Part shown: positions 27,746 to 38,302 of the stretch, in pieces
How positions within the stretch are numbered: the first letter of the stretch is position 1
Layout: each line of letters starts with the position of its first letter
DNA from: Moritella yayanosii
GTDB taxonomy: Bacteria > Pseudomonadota > Gammaproteobacteria > Enterobacterales > Moritellaceae
Assembly (NCBI RefSeq): GCF_900465055.1
Contig: NZ_LS483250.1
Span: 3,782,001 to 3,846,000 of the forward strand
DNA: 64,000 nucleotides
Direction: 5' to 3'
The notes under the pieces: model-generated
What the model saw: the letters and a program-made list of their open reading frames with translations, nothing else
The model's database searches: none
What the model was told of the DNA's origin: nothing
Program-made: the position numbers and the translations under genes

Positions 27746-29017
27746 ATGATGCCAAACAAATCACGTGCTGAGTTAGACCTGCTATTGGAAGAAATAGTTT
27801 CAATTAGTCAGTTCAATGATACTGACCATTTACATATGCAACATGCGATCGCACTTGCACAAAAAGGCCGTTTTACCACGGCTCCGAATCCAAATGTTGG
27901 CTGTGTGCTGGTTAAAGCAGATAAGGTTATCGGAGAAGGTTTTCATTTACGTGCAGGTGAAGCGCATGCAGAAGTCCATGCTTTAAATGCCGCGGGTGAT
28001 GATGCCCAAGGTGCTACTTGTTATGTGACACTCGAACCCTGTAGCCACTATGGTCGTACACCGCCTTGCGCAATCGCCTTGGTTAATGCGAACGTTAATG
28101 AAGTCGTTATTGCCATGGTCGATCCGAATCCGCAAGTGGCAGGTAAAGGCATTGCCATATTAATTGCCGCGGGTATTAAGGTTCGGGTGGGGCTGTTATC
28201 AGCGCAATCCCATGCCTTGAATCCGGGCTTTATCTTACGAATGCGCGAACAACGTCCTTTTGTACGTCTAAAAATGGCGGCAAGCTTAGACGGGCGTACA
28301 GCATTGAACAACGGTAAAAGTAAATGGATCACCGGTCCTGCCGCACGGTCGGATGTGCAAGTATACCGTGCTCAAGCCAGTGCCATTTTATCGACCGCCA
28401 GCACGGTTATAATCGACGATGCGTCACTCAATGTCCGTTATAGCGAATTAGGTGCCAGCCAAGCCGATTATCCGTTAGACCATGCAGAGAAGCCATTAAT
28501 TCAAGCCGAGTGTTCATTAACTCAGTCTCTCCAGTCCCAACTTCGTCAGCCCATACGCGTGGTATTAGATAATCATCGTCGACTAGATACGTATCTTGCT
28601 AACGCGGGTGGTGAATTGAAACTATTTTCACAGCCCGGTCAGATACTATTAGTCAATGGTGTGACGGATAATCCGACGACAGCAGCGTTATTGCTGAATG
28701 AATCGGTATCACGAATTGAAATTGCGCAAGATAGTCACCAACACATAGATCTAAACCTGCTAATGACGGCGCTAGCCCAGCAGAATATTAATGACCTGTG
28801 GGTTGAAGCCGGTGCAACACTCGCTGGTGCGTTACTTGAGAATAAGCTGGTGGATGAGATAATTATTTATCTGGCCCCTAAGTTGATGGGTGATAGTGCT
28901 AGAGGACTAGCAGTATTTAGCGAGCTAACTGATATGGCGCAAGTGCCTAAATTTAGCTTTACCGATATCACGCAGATTGGTGACGATCTTCGAATTACAG
29001 CCAAACCGGAATACTAA
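27746..29017 (+). CDS. ribD: Riboflavin biosynthesis deaminase/reductase
   Basis: Bifunctional enzyme for steps 2 and 3 of riboflavin synthesis. The N-terminal deaminase shows the zinc motifs HAEVHAL and PCSHYGRTPPC; the C-terminal reductase follows (RLKMAASLDGRTA, then GKSKWITGPAARSDVQ). The true start is uncertain: the ATG at 27746 gives 423 residues, while an ATG at 27695 overlapping nrdR gives 440. The conserved region begins only at about LHMQHAIALAQKGRFT, so both leave an extra N-terminal tail. The reductase domain contains an insert around residues 215-240 compared with E. coli. Confidence 0.92.
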   Translation: MMPNKSRAELDLLLEEIVSISQFNDTDHLHMQHAIALAQKGRFTTAPNPNVGCVLVKADKVIGEGFHLRAGEAHAEVHALNAAGDDAQGATCYVTLEPCSHYGRTPPCAIALVNANVNEVVIAMVDPNPQVAGKGIAILIAAGIKVRVGLLSAQSHALNPGFILRMREQRPFVRLKMAASLDGRTALNNGKSKWITGPAARSDVQVYRAQASAILSTASTVIIDDASLNVRYSELGASQADYPLDHAEKPLIQAECSLTQSLQSQLRQPIRVVLDNHRRLDTYLANAGGELKLFSQPGQILLVNGVTDNPTTAALLLNESVSRIEIAQDSHQHIDLNLLMTALAQQNINDLWVEAGATLAGALLENKLVDEIIIYLAPKLMGDSARGLAVFSELTDMAQVPKFSFTDITQIGDDLRITAKPEY

Positions 29018-29682
29018 TGTTTACAGGAATTATTGAAACCGTGGGTACGCTCACTGGTTTAACCCCCCAAGGGGCTGATATGAGCATCACTGTGGATAGT
29101 GGCTCACTTGATTTAAGTGATGTGAAACTCGGTGATAGTATCGCGACCAATGGTGTATGCCTGACCGTTGTTGAACTACTCGGCAATGGTTACCGCGCGG
29201 ATGTGTCATTAGAAACGATCAAGCGCTCTGGTTTTGCGCATTACAAAATTGGTGATAAGGTTAACTTAGAAAAAGCGTTAACTTTAAACACGCGTCTCGG
29301 TGGTCACTTAGTCAGTGGTCATGTGGATGGCGTTGCCGAGATTGTTAAGATCAGTAAACTTGGTCGTGCGACCGAATATTGGTTACAAGCACCGAATGAA
29401 TTAGCCCGTTATATCGCCGAAAAAGGCTCAATTACCATTGATGGTATCAGTTTAACGATCAATGAAATTGACGGCGCTAAATTCAAATTGACGATCGTCC
29501 CGCATACTGGATTAGAAACAACGATAGAAAGTTATGTAGTCGGTCGTAAAGTTAACTTAGAAGTAGATGTGATTGCCCGTTATTTAGAACGCATTATGCT
29601 AGGCGATAAAGCCGCTGAATCAAGGTTACCGGAACAGGGCATCACCATGGATTTTCTTGCGAGTAATGGATTTTTAAAGTAA
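29017..29682 (+). CDS. ribE: Riboflavin synthase alpha chain
   Basis: A 221-residue riboflavin synthase (called ribC in E. coli) that dismutates two lumazine molecules to riboflavin. The MFTGIIETVG start and the internal repeat of two lumazine-binding halves (GVCLTVVE...SLETIKRS and GISLTINE...IVPHTGLETT) are clear. Its ATG overlaps the ribD stop by one base (TAATG), so translation is coupled. Confidence 0.96.
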   Translation: MFTGIIETVGTLTGLTPQGADMSITVDSGSLDLSDVKLGDSIATNGVCLTVVELLGNGYRADVSLETIKRSGFAHYKIGDKVNLEKALTLNTRLGGHLVSGHVDGVAEIVKISKLGRATEYWLQAPNELARYIAEKGSITIDGISLTINEIDGAKFKLTIVPHTGLETTIESYVVGRKVNLEVDVIARYLERIMLGDKAAESRLPEQGITMDFLASNGFLK

Positions 29683-29730
29683 AACATTTATTCACGTTCC
29701 GTTTTTAATTGTTATAAAAGGGCAATGAGC

Positions 29731-30840
29731 ATGACACTAAGTCGTATTGAAGATATTATTGAAGACATCCGCCTAGGTAAAATGGTTATCTTGATGGATG
29801 ATGAAGATCGCGAGAATGAAGGCGATCTGATCATGGCGGCCGACAAAGTAACGCCAGAAGCAATTAACTTTATGGCGACGCACGGTCGTGGTTTAATTTG
29901 TCTGACCTTAACCAAAGACCGTGTAGCGAAACTGCAACTGCCGTTGATGGTTCAAGACAATACGGCGCAATTTTCCACTAACTTCACCGTTTCGATTGAA
30001 GCGGCTGAAGGCGTGACTACCGGTATTTCTGCAACCGACCGTGCGGTGACAATATTAGCTGCCGTTGCCGGTGATGTAAAACCGGCGGATATCGTTATGC
30101 CAGGGCATATTTTCCCACTGGCCGCACAAGACGGCGGTGTACTGACTCGCGCGGGTCATACTGAAGCGGGTTGTGATCTTGCCCGTCTTGCGGGTTGTGA
30201 GCCAGCAGGTGTGATTGTTGAGATCTTAAAAGATGACGGTGAAATGGCGCGTCGCCCAGATCTGGAAATATTTGCTGAAAAACACGGGCTTAAATTAGGT
30301 ACAGTGGCTGATTTAATTGAATACCGTAATAGCAATGAAACCACCATCGAGCGTGTCGCTGAATGTAAATTACCAACAGAATACGGTGATTTTGATTTAG
30401 TGACTTACCGCGATACCATTGATAACCAAGTGCACTATGCATTACGCAAGGGTGAGATTGTTGCTGAGCAGCCAACATTGGTCCGGGTACATGTACAAAA
30501 TACCATGACTGATATTTTGCATACCGACCGAGCAAGCAAGATCTCATGGACATTGGCGGATGCAATGGCACGTATCGGTGACGATGGTGGCGTCATGGTT
30601 ATCTTAGGCAATGAAGAAAACTCCGTCGATATCATTGAAAAAGTGAAACAATTTGCCAAAGAAGATAAAGGCGAAACCCAGCCAAAAGCAAAATGGCAAG
30701 GTACGTCACGTCGTGTTGGTGTGGGGTCACAAATTTTAGCGGATATGGGCGTGTCTAAGATGAAGTTATTAAGCTCGGACAAACGTTATCATTCACTATC
30801 TGGCTTTGGCTTAGAAGTTGTCGAATATATCTCTAAATAA
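29731..30840 (+). CDS. ribB: DHBP synthase with degenerate GTP cyclohydrolase II domain (RibBX type)
   Basis: Residues 1 to about 205 form 3,4-dihydroxy-2-butanone-4-phosphate synthase with [12 protein letters not shown], the [13 protein letters not shown] region and the catalytic acidic residues. The C-terminal 165 residues align with GTP cyclohydrolase II but lack its zinc Cys residues: where RCDCG is expected the sequence reads [10 protein letters not shown]. So this half cannot be a normal cyclohydrolase. Start at 29731 is preferred (AAGGG nine bases before) over 29725. No FMN riboswitch fits in the 48-base gap upstream. Confidence 0.9.
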   Translation: MTLSRIEDIIEDIRLGKMVILMDDEDRENEGDLIMAADKVTPEAINFMATHGRGLICLTLTKDRVAKLQLPLMVQDNTAQFSTNFTVSIEAAEGVTTGISATDRAVTILAAVAGDVKPADIVMPGHIFPLAAQDGGVLTRAGHTEAGCDLARLAGCEPAGVIVEILKDDGEMARRPDLEIFAEKHGLKLGTVADLIEYRNSNETTIERVAECKLPTEYGDFDLVTYRDTIDNQVHYALRKGEIVAEQPTLVRVHVQNTMTDILHTDRASKISWTLADAMARIGDDGGVMVILGNEENSVDIIEKVKQFAKEDKGETQPKAKWQGTSRRVGVGSQILADMGVSKMKLLSSDKRYHSLSGFGLEVVEYISK

Positions 30841-30842
30841 GT

Positions 30843-30870
30843 TTGCTTGCTGGCGAAAGCTTGGTACAAT
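30843..30870 (+). promoter_or_regulatory. Possible internal promoter for ribH-nusB
   Basis: TTGCTT (30843-30848), a 16-base spacer and TACAAT (30865-30870) resemble a sigma-70 promoter in the 108-base gap before ribH. A palindrome CGTAAATTTACG lies downstream at 30913-30924. A separate promoter here would allow ribH and nusB to be expressed apart from ribBX. Weak support. Confidence 0.35.
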
Positions 30871-30948
30871 CCGAGCCCTTTCGTCAGCCGATTCACAATA
30901 ATTAAAATGGGCCGTAAATTTACGTGCCGTGATATAGGATTTGTACAC

Positions 30949-31434
30949 ATGAAATTTATCGAAGGGAATGTTCCTGCTCCAGAAGCAAAGATTGCAATTG
31001 TTATCTCTCGTTTTAACAGCTTCATTAATGAAAGCTTGTTACAAGGTGCTATCGATTCACTGAAACGTTTTGGCCAAGTTAGCGATGACAACATCACTGT
31101 TATTCGTGTTCCTGGCGCTGTAGAATTACCGCTGATCACTAAGCGTGTTGCGGCAACCAAACAGTTTGATGCAATTATTGCTTTAGGTACGGTAATTCGT
31201 GGTGGTACACCACATTTTGAATTCGTAGCTGGCGAATGTAATAAAGGTCTTGCTCAAGTTGCAATGGACTATGATATTCCTGTCGCATTTGGTGTGTTAA
31301 CGACTGACACCATTGAGCAAGCAATTGAGCGTGCTGGTACCAAGGCTGGTAATAAAGGGTCGGAGGCTGCTCTAAGTGCACTTGAAATGGTGAATGTTTT
31401 GCATCAATTAGATGTATCATTGGAGAAAAAATGA
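30949..31434 (+). CDS. ribH: 6,7-dimethyl-8-ribityllumazine synthase
   Basis: A 161-residue lumazine synthase which joins the pyrimidine and the butanone-phosphate to make lumazine. Motifs [29 protein letters not shown] (catalytic His region) and FGVLTTDT are present. The start at 30949 has AGGA nine bases before; the frame extends upstream without similarity. Its last codons overlap nusB (ATGA). Confidence 0.96.
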   Translation: MKFIEGNVPAPEAKIAIVISRFNSFINESLLQGAIDSLKRFGQVSDDNITVIRVPGAVELPLITKRVAATKQFDAIIALGTVIRGGTPHFEFVAGECNKGLAQVAMDYDIPVAFGVLTTDTIEQAIERAGTKAGNKGSEAALSALEMVNVLHQLDVSLEKK

Positions 31435-31853
31435 AACCTTCGGAACGTAGTAAGGCACGTCAGTTTGCCACACAAGCAATTTATCAATGGCAAATGACAC
31501 AAGAAACTGTCGCAAATATTGAACACCAATTTGTCACAGATCAAGATTTTAGTGGCACAGATGCAACTTATTTCCGTGAGCTGATATTAGGCGTAAGCTT
31601 GCATCATGCTGAACTTGATGAGTTAATGAGTCCATTCCTATCTCGTCCTTTGAATGATTTAGGCTTGGTTGAGAAAGCGATTTTACGTCTTTCTACATTT
31701 GAGCTACTAAAGCGTCAAGATGTACCTTATAAAGTTGTGATCAATGAATCTATCGAATTAGCGAAAGACTTTGGCGCTGAAGATAGCCATAAATTCGTTA
31801 ACGGCGTATTAGATAAAATTGTAAGTAAATTGCAATTACGTTTGAAAAAATAA
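31431..31853 (+). CDS. nusB: Transcription antitermination factor NusB
   Basis: A 140-residue helical protein that binds boxA RNA with S10 (NusE) and supports antitermination of rRNA operons. The N-terminal [18 protein letters not shown] with the RNA-binding arginine patch, and the later [20 protein letters not shown], are typical. Overlap of four bases with ribH matches the conserved ribH-nusB pairing. Confidence 0.96.
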   Translation: MKPSERSKARQFATQAIYQWQMTQETVANIEHQFVTDQDFSGTDATYFRELILGVSLHHAELDELMSPFLSRPLNDLGLVEKAILRLSTFELLKRQDVPYKVVINESIELAKDFGAEDSHKFVNGVLDKIVSKLQLRLKK

Positions 31854-31874
31854 TTTAATTATTTTCTTCAATGC

Positions 31875-31907
31875 AAAAAAGCGAGCACAGGTTGTTGGCT
31901 TTTTTTA
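31875..31907 (+). terminator. Rho-independent terminator after nusB
   Basis: AAAAAAGC (31875-31882) pairs with GCTTTTTT from 31898, ending in a T run. It closes the nrdR-rib-nusB block and separates it from thiL. Confidence 0.7.
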
Positions 31908-32012
31908 TGCCTAAAATTCACTACCGAGACATTAATAACAATATAATGAGGCCTTAATTAACAATACAATTTGACCTTAATTAAAAGTACAATAGCAAGA
32001 TTAATGGCAACC

Positions 32013-32061
32013 GATACCCAAGTTATTTCAAGATGCGATATCAAAGACTAGTTTGGATATA
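32013..32061 (+). repeat. Dispersed 49-bp intergenic repeat, copy 2
   Basis: Arms GATACCCAAG (32013-32022) and TTTGGATATA (32052-32061), again with a 29-base interior that resembles the reverse complement of copy 3. It sits 20 bases ahead of thiL and after the nusB terminator. Confidence 0.7.
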
Positions 32062-32081
32062 AGAATGGAAACAGCAGTACT

Positions 32082-33143
32082 ATGGCAACAGGCGAGTTTG
32101 ATTTAATTGGACAATATTTTACGAATAAATCGGTTCTACGTGACGATGTCATCACTGGGATCGGTGATGACTGTGCCATCTTGTCTGTGCCAGCGGGCAA
32201 GCAACTTGTGGTGACCACAGATACCATGGTCAGCGGTATTCACTTTCTTGGTGATGCTAACCCCGCGGATGTAGCACATAAGCTTGTCGCCGTGAACATC
32301 AGTGATATAGCGGCAATGGGCGGGCAACCCGCTTGGGCCTCATTAGCATTAACCCTACCGAGTTTTGATACTGAATGGTTAAGTGCATTTAGTGAACGCT
32401 TACATCAGCAATTACAGCGTTATGGTGTCAGCCTTATCGGTGGCGATACCACCAAAGGTAATATGACGTTGACGCTCACCTTACAAGGTTTTGTTGAACA
32501 AGGTAAAGCGCTGCCAAGGCACGGTGCCAAAGCCGGTGATTTGATTTATTGCAGTGGCACCATTGGTGATGCCGCGGCAGGGTTAAAATTACTTATCGAT
32601 GCCAATAACCCTGATAACGGTATCTCTGAAAACACCCATGAAGCAGCATTAATGGCTAACGATAAAGATTTTCTTATCGCGCGTCATCAGCGTCCGACTG
32701 CGCGAGTCAGCACCGGTCAAGCCTTGGTAGGTATTGCCAGCAGCTGTATCGATCTCTCTGATGGGCTAGCGTCAGATTTAAAACATATACTTAACGCATC
32801 AAGTCGTGTGTGTGGTATGGCGCTATCGGCAAATATTGAACTCTCGGCATTACCGCTATCAACCGCATTGCAAACTTATGTAAGTAAAGCACGATGGCCA
32901 CAGTATGCACTTGCTGGTGGTGATGATTATGAATTACTATTTACCGTAGCAGCAGAGCATAAAACGCAATTAGACGAAGTAATGGCTGAGCATGATTTAC
33001 CTTATACGCATATTGGTGAGATAGTCAGTGTGGCGGCTGATCAACCTAAACAAATAGAGCAACCGACACAACAACAAATTAACTATTTTTATGATAAGCA
33101 ATTAACGCCGCTCGTTTTACAAGGATGGGACCACTTCCAATGA
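32082..33143 (+). CDS. thiL: Thiamine-monophosphate kinase
   Basis: A 353-residue AIR-synthase-fold kinase that phosphorylates thiamine monophosphate to the active diphosphate. GIGDDCAIL, TTDTMVSGIHF, NISDIAAMGG, GGDTTKG and LSDGLASDL are the metal and ATP sites of ThiL. It is about 25 residues longer than E. coli ThiL; the excess is mostly around residues 180-200 and at the C-terminus. Its stop overlaps the likely pgpA start by four bases. Confidence 0.93.
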   Translation: MATGEFDLIGQYFTNKSVLRDDVITGIGDDCAILSVPAGKQLVVTTDTMVSGIHFLGDANPADVAHKLVAVNISDIAAMGGQPAWASLALTLPSFDTEWLSAFSERLHQQLQRYGVSLIGGDTTKGNMTLTLTLQGFVEQGKALPRHGAKAGDLIYCSGTIGDAAAGLKLLIDANNPDNGISENTHEAALMANDKDFLIARHQRPTARVSTGQALVGIASSCIDLSDGLASDLKHILNASSRVCGMALSANIELSALPLSTALQTYVSKARWPQYALAGGDDYELLFTVAAEHKTQLDEVMAEHDLPYTHIGEIVSVAADQPKQIEQPTQQQINYFYDKQLTPLVLQGWDHFQ

Positions 33144-33643
33144 AAAAAGATTTTTTATCGCCAGAACTACAAAAATTAAACTATGCGAATCCCGTGCATT
33201 TAGCGGCGGTTGGGTTTGGTAGTGGTTTGTTGCCAAAAGCGCCAGGCACGATGGGCACGCTTGTGGCTATTCCACTATATTTGCTGATGACGAGCGTCTT
33301 CGAGTTGGGCTTATGGCAGTACATTGCTATTGTTGCGTTGGCGTCAGTGATTGGGGTATATATTTGCGCAAGTGCCAGTAAAGCCATGGGCGTGCATGAT
33401 CACGGTGCCATTGTTTGGGATGAAATAGCCGGTTATGGCATTACCATGATTGCCGCTCCGCAAGGCTGGATGTGGGTGATCTTAGGCTTTGCGCTATTTC
33501 GATTTTTTGACATTGTGAAACCAGGACCGATTGGTTGGTTAGATAAAAATACCCACGGTGGTTTTGGTATCATGATTGATGATGTACTGGCGGGTATCTT
33601 TGCTTTGTTAGGTGTTCAGCTGCTTTCGTACTTAATGCTGTAA
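33140..33643 (+). CDS. pgpA: Phosphatidylglycerophosphatase A
   Basis: A 167-residue inner-membrane enzyme removing phosphate from phosphatidylglycerophosphate. GFGSGLLPKAPGTMGT, IVWDEIAGYGIT and RFFDIVKPGPIGW(L)D are the PgpA signatures, with about four hydrophobic segments. I prefer the ATG at 33140 (ATGA overlap with thiL, GGGA nine bases before) over the ATG at 33125. thiL-pgpA adjacency is conserved in related bacteria. Confidence 0.92.
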   Translation: MKKDFLSPELQKLNYANPVHLAAVGFGSGLLPKAPGTMGTLVAIPLYLLMTSVFELGLWQYIAIVALASVIGVYICASASKAMGVHDHGAIVWDEIAGYGITMIAAPQGWMWVILGFALFRFFDIVKPGPIGWLDKNTHGGFGIMIDDVLAGIFALLGVQLLSYLML

Positions 33644-33694
33644 TTGAGACCATAAGTAGTATTGAGCTGCATGTACGCCTTTGATAATCATGGA

Positions 33695-34915
33695 CTAACT
33701 CTCAAATTGAGAGATAAGTCGTTCTAAATGGAGTGATGATTGTTGTAATCGCTCACAAGCAGCAGCCGTAGCTTGACTATCTTGGGCTGTTTTATCACTA
33801 ATATCGTTAATATCGATGACATTTTGGTTTATCTCACTGATGACAACGGATTGTTCTTCAGTCGCCGTCGCTACTAACGTACTTAAATCAGAAATAGTAG
33901 TCATATTTTCAGTGATAAGGTTAAGATGTTCACCCGTATCAGAAATGGATTTAATACTGTCATCACTGCGTTTACTGCCACGGTCGATGGCATTTACAGC
34001 TTCTGCTGAATTGTTCTGCAGTTGAGTGATCATTTTTTGAATTTGATTCGTCGATTCATTGGTGCGTTGTGCCAGCGTGCGTACTTCATCTGCGACAACG
34101 GCAAATCCGCGCCCCTGTTCTCCGGCGCGTGCAGCTTCGATTGCTGCATTTAAGGCCAGCAAATTGGTCTGCTCAGAAATACCTTTAATTACTTCAAGGA
34201 TTGATCCTATTTCCTTGCTACTTTGCGCTAAGCTATTAATCACACTACTGGCATCTTCAATTTCGACAGCAAGTTGCTGCATCGTATTGATGCTGTTGTG
34301 AACTACTTGTTGGCCTTGCTGCGTTTCTTGATAGCCCGCCGCGGTCGATATTGAAACATCATTAGCATTGCTTGCTATCTCTGTAATTGTTACCGTTATT
34401 TGTTCGATAGCGGTAACAACTTGTAGTGTGCGTGTGCGTTGTTCTTCTACATTTTTAGCACTGTTTTGGCTTAAGGTTTTAACGGTGTCAATATCGATAT
34501 GTAATTCACTACTCGACCTTGCTACGTCATTAATAAGATTTTGTATTTTATGAATGAACTTGTTGAATGCTATGGCTAATTCGCCTGCTTCATCGTAATC
34601 ATTCTCTTCTAAACGTAATGACAGATTACCGTTACCTTGGGTAAATTGTAGTAATGAATCAGTCACTTGTTGGATTGGACTGAAGAATACACCAACAAAG
34701 TACCAAGCAATAAGAAGGAGGCAAATACCCACTGCGATGGTGATAAAGAGTATCTTGGTTAACATTGCATTGAGTTGGTCTATTTGAGCTGTATTATGAC
34801 CTATAATGTCAGTTGTCATCTGATAACTGAGTGATATGGTAATTATGGCGGTGAGGGCGATAGCAATAAGAGTGCCAATCATTATTCTATATTTAATTTT
34901 AGTACGTATGCGCAT
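33695..34915 (-). CDS. Methyl-accepting chemotaxis protein with minimal periplasmic region
   Basis: A 406-residue chemoreceptor. Two membrane helices (about 11-31 and 52-76) enclose only about 20 residues, so there is no recognised ligand-binding domain. A HAMP-like segment (about 77-130) and a long cytoplasmic coiled coil follow, with the hairpin tip [20 protein letters not shown] and [13 protein letters not shown] for CheA/CheW contact. It probably senses an internal or membrane-related signal, or acts through other receptors. It is transcribed alone and convergent to pgpA. Confidence 0.9.
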   Translation of the reverse strand: MRIRTKIKYRIMIGTLIAIALTAIITISLSYQMTTDIIGHNTAQIDQLNAMLTKILFITIAVGICLLLIAWYFVGVFFSPIQQVTDSLLQFTQGNGNLSLRLEENDYDEAGELAIAFNKFIHKIQNLINDVARSSSELHIDIDTVKTLSQNSAKNVEEQRTRTLQVVTAIEQITVTITEIASNANDVSISTAAGYQETQQGQQVVHNSINTMQQLAVEIEDASSVINSLAQSSKEIGSILEVIKGISEQTNLLALNAAIEAARAGEQGRGFAVVADEVRTLAQRTNESTNQIQKMITQLQNNSAEAVNAIDRGSKRSDDSIKSISDTGEHLNLITENMTTISDLSTLVATATEEQSVVISEINQNVIDINDISDKTAQDSQATAAACERLQQSSLHLERLISQFES

Positions 34916-35080
34916 CTTTATAACTCCATAACTCTAAATTGGTATTTATATGGATTATATTATCAACTGAAAAATAAATAAAGTAATTACTCTATTTTAG
35001 GAAGTGTGGACTGAACGAGTTTATTTACATGCATAGCCCACCCTTTATACAAGACTTAGGGTGAGATATGATGTGGGGGG

Positions 35081-36946
35081 TTATAATGTAATGAAAGTTT
35101 TTATACTCGCTTCAATACCGACATCATCTAAACCTAATTCAGCATAGATCTCATCTTGGGTACCCTGATGAATAAACTTATCTGGCAGGCCTAAGTTTAA
35201 TGTCGGTGTCATCAACTTATTCGCCATCAGATACTCATTCACACCAGAACCGGCACCACCCATGATCGCGCCATCTTCGATAGTGACTAAGATATCATGG
35301 CTATTCGCCATCTCAGTTAACAATGCTTCATCTAATGGTTTCGCAAAGCGCATATCCACAACCGTTGCATTTAAACGTTCAGCTGCTGGCATCGCGTTAT
35401 GCATTAAAGTACCGAAACATAAGATCGCGACTTTCTCACCTTGACGACGAACGATACCTTTACCAATTTCAAATTCAGTAAATGCTTGCTCAACGTCGAT
35501 GCCAGTACCACTACCACGTGGGTAACGTACTGCGGCAGGGCCATTATACTGGTAACCTGTATGTAGCATTTGACGACATTCATTTTCGTCACTTGGTGTC
35601 ATGATCACCATTTTAGGAATACAGCGCATAAAGCTAATATCAAACGCACCTTGGTGAGTTTGACCATCTGCCCCCACTAGACCAGCACGATCAATAGCAA
35701 ATAATACTGGGATATCCTGAATGGCCACATCGTGGATCAGCTGATCATAACCACGTTGTAAAAACGTAGAGTAGATAGCCACCACAGGTTTATGACCACC
35801 AATGGCCAGACCCGCAGCGAACGTCACACAGTGCTGTTCGGCAATCGCGACATCAAAATATTGCTTGGGATAAGTTTCAGAGAACTTGATCATACCCGAA
35901 CCTGCGCCCATTGCGGGTGTCACTGCAGCAAGTTTCTTATCGGTTGCTGCTACGTCACATAACCAATTACCAAATATATTGGAAAAGGTTGGTTTTGATG
36001 GAGCCGCTACCGGTAATGTATCTTCTTCGGGGTTGAATTTAGGCACCGCGTGATAACCCAGCTGATCTTGCTCGGCAGGTGCATAACCTTTGCCTTTTTT
36101 GGTGATCACATGTAAGAACTGCGGGCCTTTAAGGTTGCGCATATTACGCAGTGTGGCCACCAAGCCATTGACATCATGACCGTCAATTGGACCGATATAG
36201 TTAAAACCGAACTCTTCGAATAATGTGCTTGGTACGACCATGCCTTTTAAGTGCTCTTCAGCGCGCCGCGCAAGTTCTTTAATTGGCGGAATACCTGAGA
36301 GTACTTTTTTACCGTTTTCACGGAAACTTGAGTAAGCAACACCCGACAATAATTTTGCTAAGTGTTTGTTTACCGCACCAACGTTTGCTGAAATAGACAT
36401 ATCGTTATCATTTAAAATAACCAGTACGTCTTTGTCGATATGGCCAGCATGGTTTAACGCTTCAAATGCCATACCACCAGTAATGGCGCCATCACCAATA
36501 ATGGCGACCGTTTTACGGTTTTTATCTTCTTGGTCGGCGGCAACCGCAAGTCCAAGTGCCGCGCTGATTGAGGTCGATGAATGACCGACACTGAGGTGGT
36601 CATATTCACTTTCATCACGCCAAGGGAACGGGTGTAACCCGCCTTTCTGGCGGATCGTAGACATACGATCACGACGACCGGTTAAAATTTTGTGCGGGTA
36701 GGCTTGATGACCCACATCCCATAACAATTTGTCGTATGGGGTATTATAGACATAATGCAGGGCAACGGTTAATTCAACCACGCCTAAACCTGAAGCAAAG
36801 TGACCGCCACTTTTACCGACTGTGTGTAATAAATAACTACGCAGTTCATCGCATAAGTCATCCAGACGATCTGCTGGTAATTGACGCAATTCTTCAGGGA
36901 TGTCCGCCAATGCTAATGTAGGGTAATTCGAAATATCTAAGCTCAT
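35081..36946 (-). CDS. dxs: 1-deoxy-D-xylulose-5-phosphate synthase
   Basis: A 621-residue thiamine-diphosphate enzyme starting the MEP isoprenoid route from pyruvate and glyceraldehyde-3-phosphate. [20 protein letters not shown], the [15 protein letters not shown] cofactor motif, DGHD, and the transketolase middle domain with [15 protein letters not shown] are present. Third gene of xseB-ispA-dxs, 33 bases after ispA. Confidence 0.97.
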   Translation of the reverse strand: MSLDISNYPTLALADIPEELRQLPADRLDDLCDELRSYLLHTVGKSGGHFASGLGVVELTVALHYVYNTPYDKLLWDVGHQAYPHKILTGRRDRMSTIRQKGGLHPFPWRDESEYDHLSVGHSSTSISAALGLAVAADQEDKNRKTVAIIGDGAITGGMAFEALNHAGHIDKDVLVILNDNDMSISANVGAVNKHLAKLLSGVAYSSFRENGKKVLSGIPPIKELARRAEEHLKGMVVPSTLFEEFGFNYIGPIDGHDVNGLVATLRNMRNLKGPQFLHVITKKGKGYAPAEQDQLGYHAVPKFNPEEDTLPVAAPSKPTFSNIFGNWLCDVAATDKKLAAVTPAMGAGSGMIKFSETYPKQYFDVAIAEQHCVTFAAGLAIGGHKPVVAIYSTFLQRGYDQLIHDVAIQDIPVLFAIDRAGLVGADGQTHQGAFDISFMRCIPKMVIMTPSDENECRQMLHTGYQYNGPAAVRYPRGSGTGIDVEQAFTEFEIGKGIVRRQGEKVAILCFGTLMHNAMPAAERLNATVVDMRFAKPLDEALLTEMANSHDILVTIEDGAIMGGAGSGVNEYLMANKLMTPTLNLGLPDKFIHQGTQDEIYAELGLDDVGIEASIKTFITL

Positions 36947-36979
36947 AATGGTTATAATTTTATACTTTGTTAGAATTAG

Positions 36980-37870
36980 TTACTTATTTCGCTCGATGAT
37001 GTACTGCGTAAATAAAGCGAGAGAGGTCGTATCATGCGGAATTGTTTCTAAGGCGAATATCGCTTGTTGATACAGGGCCTGGGCTTTGTCTCGTGCCCCA
37101 GCTAAACCGAGTAATGCCGGGTATGTTGATTTATTTAATTCAACATCTGAGCCTTGAGGTTTACCGAGCGTTTCAGTATCACTGATTATATCGAGAATGT
37201 CATCTTGTACTTGGAATGCTAAACCAATGGCATTTGACCATTGATCCAGAGAGGCTAATAATTCAACCGAACAATGGGGTGATGCCAGGCACCCCAGTTT
37301 AGCTGCGCAATTGATTAATGCACCGGTTTTATTATTGTGGATAGTTTCAAGTTGGGTCAGCGAGATCTGTTTATCGGTCGCGGCTAAATCCATTGCTTGA
37401 CCACCACACATTCCGCGATAGCCACTGGCTTGGGTGAGTGATTTCAACATGGCTAAACGATTTTTTTCGGCTGCTGGCGCAAGCGCACAATCGAGTAGTA
37501 TTTCAAACGCAAAAGGTTGCAGAGCATCACCCGCCAAGATAGCGGTAGCATGATCAAATTTAATGTGACAAGTTGGCTGACCGCGGCGTAAATTGTCATC
37601 ATCCATCGCCGGTAAATCATCATGAATTAATGAATATGCATGAATTGATTCGATTGCGGCGGCGGGGCCATCAAGGTTGCGCAGGCTCACACCGAGCATG
37701 TCACCTACGGCATAAACGATCACTGGGCGAATACGTTTCCCGCCCTGTAATAGACCATATTCCATTGCTGCGGCAAGTTGGGTGTCATGTGTTGGTAGCA
37801 AGTTTATTTGCTGCTGCAAATAGTCATTGATACGACCCTGATATTGGGTGATCGAGTTTGAAAGCTGCAC
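36980..37870 (-). CDS. ispA: Farnesyl diphosphate synthase
   Basis: A 296-residue all-helical prenyltransferase: GGKRIRPV, the first aspartate-rich DDLPAMDDD motif and the second DDILD region (FQVQDDILDI). It makes farnesyl diphosphate from IPP and DMAPP. The start is a GTG at 37870, three bases after xseB's stop, with no strong ribosome site, so it depends on translational coupling. Confidence 0.95.
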   Translation of the reverse strand: MQLSNSITQYQGRINDYLQQQINLLPTHDTQLAAAMEYGLLQGGKRIRPVIVYAVGDMLGVSLRNLDGPAAAIESIHAYSLIHDDLPAMDDDNLRRGQPTCHIKFDHATAILAGDALQPFAFEILLDCALAPAAEKNRLAMLKSLTQASGYRGMCGGQAMDLAATDKQISLTQLETIHNNKTGALINCAAKLGCLASPHCSVELLASLDQWSNAIGLAFQVQDDILDIISDTETLGKPQGSDVELNKSTYPALLGLAGARDKAQALYQQAIFALETIPHDTTSLALFTQYIIERNK

Positions 37871-37873
37871 TAT

Positions 37874-38119
37874 TTAATTACTACTGTCAGAGTTGAAGGG
37901 AGCAAGCGTTTGCTGATCACCGTTAGCGAGTAAAATTGCTACTTGTTGTTCAGCATGTTGCAGCTTTTGCGAACTTGCGCGTGTTAAACTAATACCGCGT
38001 TCAAATTGCTTTAACGCATTATCAAGTTCGCAATCACCTTGCTCTAAGCTGTTCACAATTGTTTCTAATTCTGCAATTGACGCCTCGAACGTCATATTTT
38101 CTGGTTTTTTTACTGCCAT
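37874..38119 (-). CDS. xseB: Exodeoxyribonuclease VII small subunit
   Basis: An 81-residue helical protein that, with XseA, forms exonuclease VII. The core FEASIAELETIVNSLEQGD and LDNALKQFERGISL are diagnostic. GAGGG precedes the ATG by six bases. It heads the conserved xseB-ispA-dxs operon, divergent from pomAB. Confidence 0.95.
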   Translation of the reverse strand: MAVKKPENMTFEASIAELETIVNSLEQGDCELDNALKQFERGISLTRASSQKLQHAEQQVAILLANGDQQTLAPFNSDSSN

Positions 38120-38150
38120 CGGGTGTCCCTCTGATAATATACTCGGTTAT

Positions 38151-38173
38151 TATACCCAAGTTATTTGGGTATA
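38151..38173 (+). repeat. Short palindromic form of the dispersed repeat
   Basis: A 23-base palindrome TATACCCAA-GTTAT-TTGGGTATA with perfect nine-base arms, located in the divergent region between xseB and pomA. It carries the same arms as the 49-bp copies but a five-base loop, like the copy at 59913. Confidence 0.75.
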
Positions 38174-38302
38174 TACAGCTTATCTGTGAGATGACGGTGA
38201 TAAGCAAAGCAAGATTGCTTAAGAATTTTGTTTGCTTGCCGATATATCGGGGAATATGATAAATATGATAAATGTGATTATTTGCTTGAAATGGGGAATG
38301 TT

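Noticed and set aside
29683-29730. FMN riboswitch before ribB
   Set aside because: The gap is only 48 bases and lacks the conserved RFN-element pattern; none was seen before ribH either.
31175-31420. 81-codon frame antisense to ribH
   Set aside because: Shadow frame of a well-supported conserved gene.
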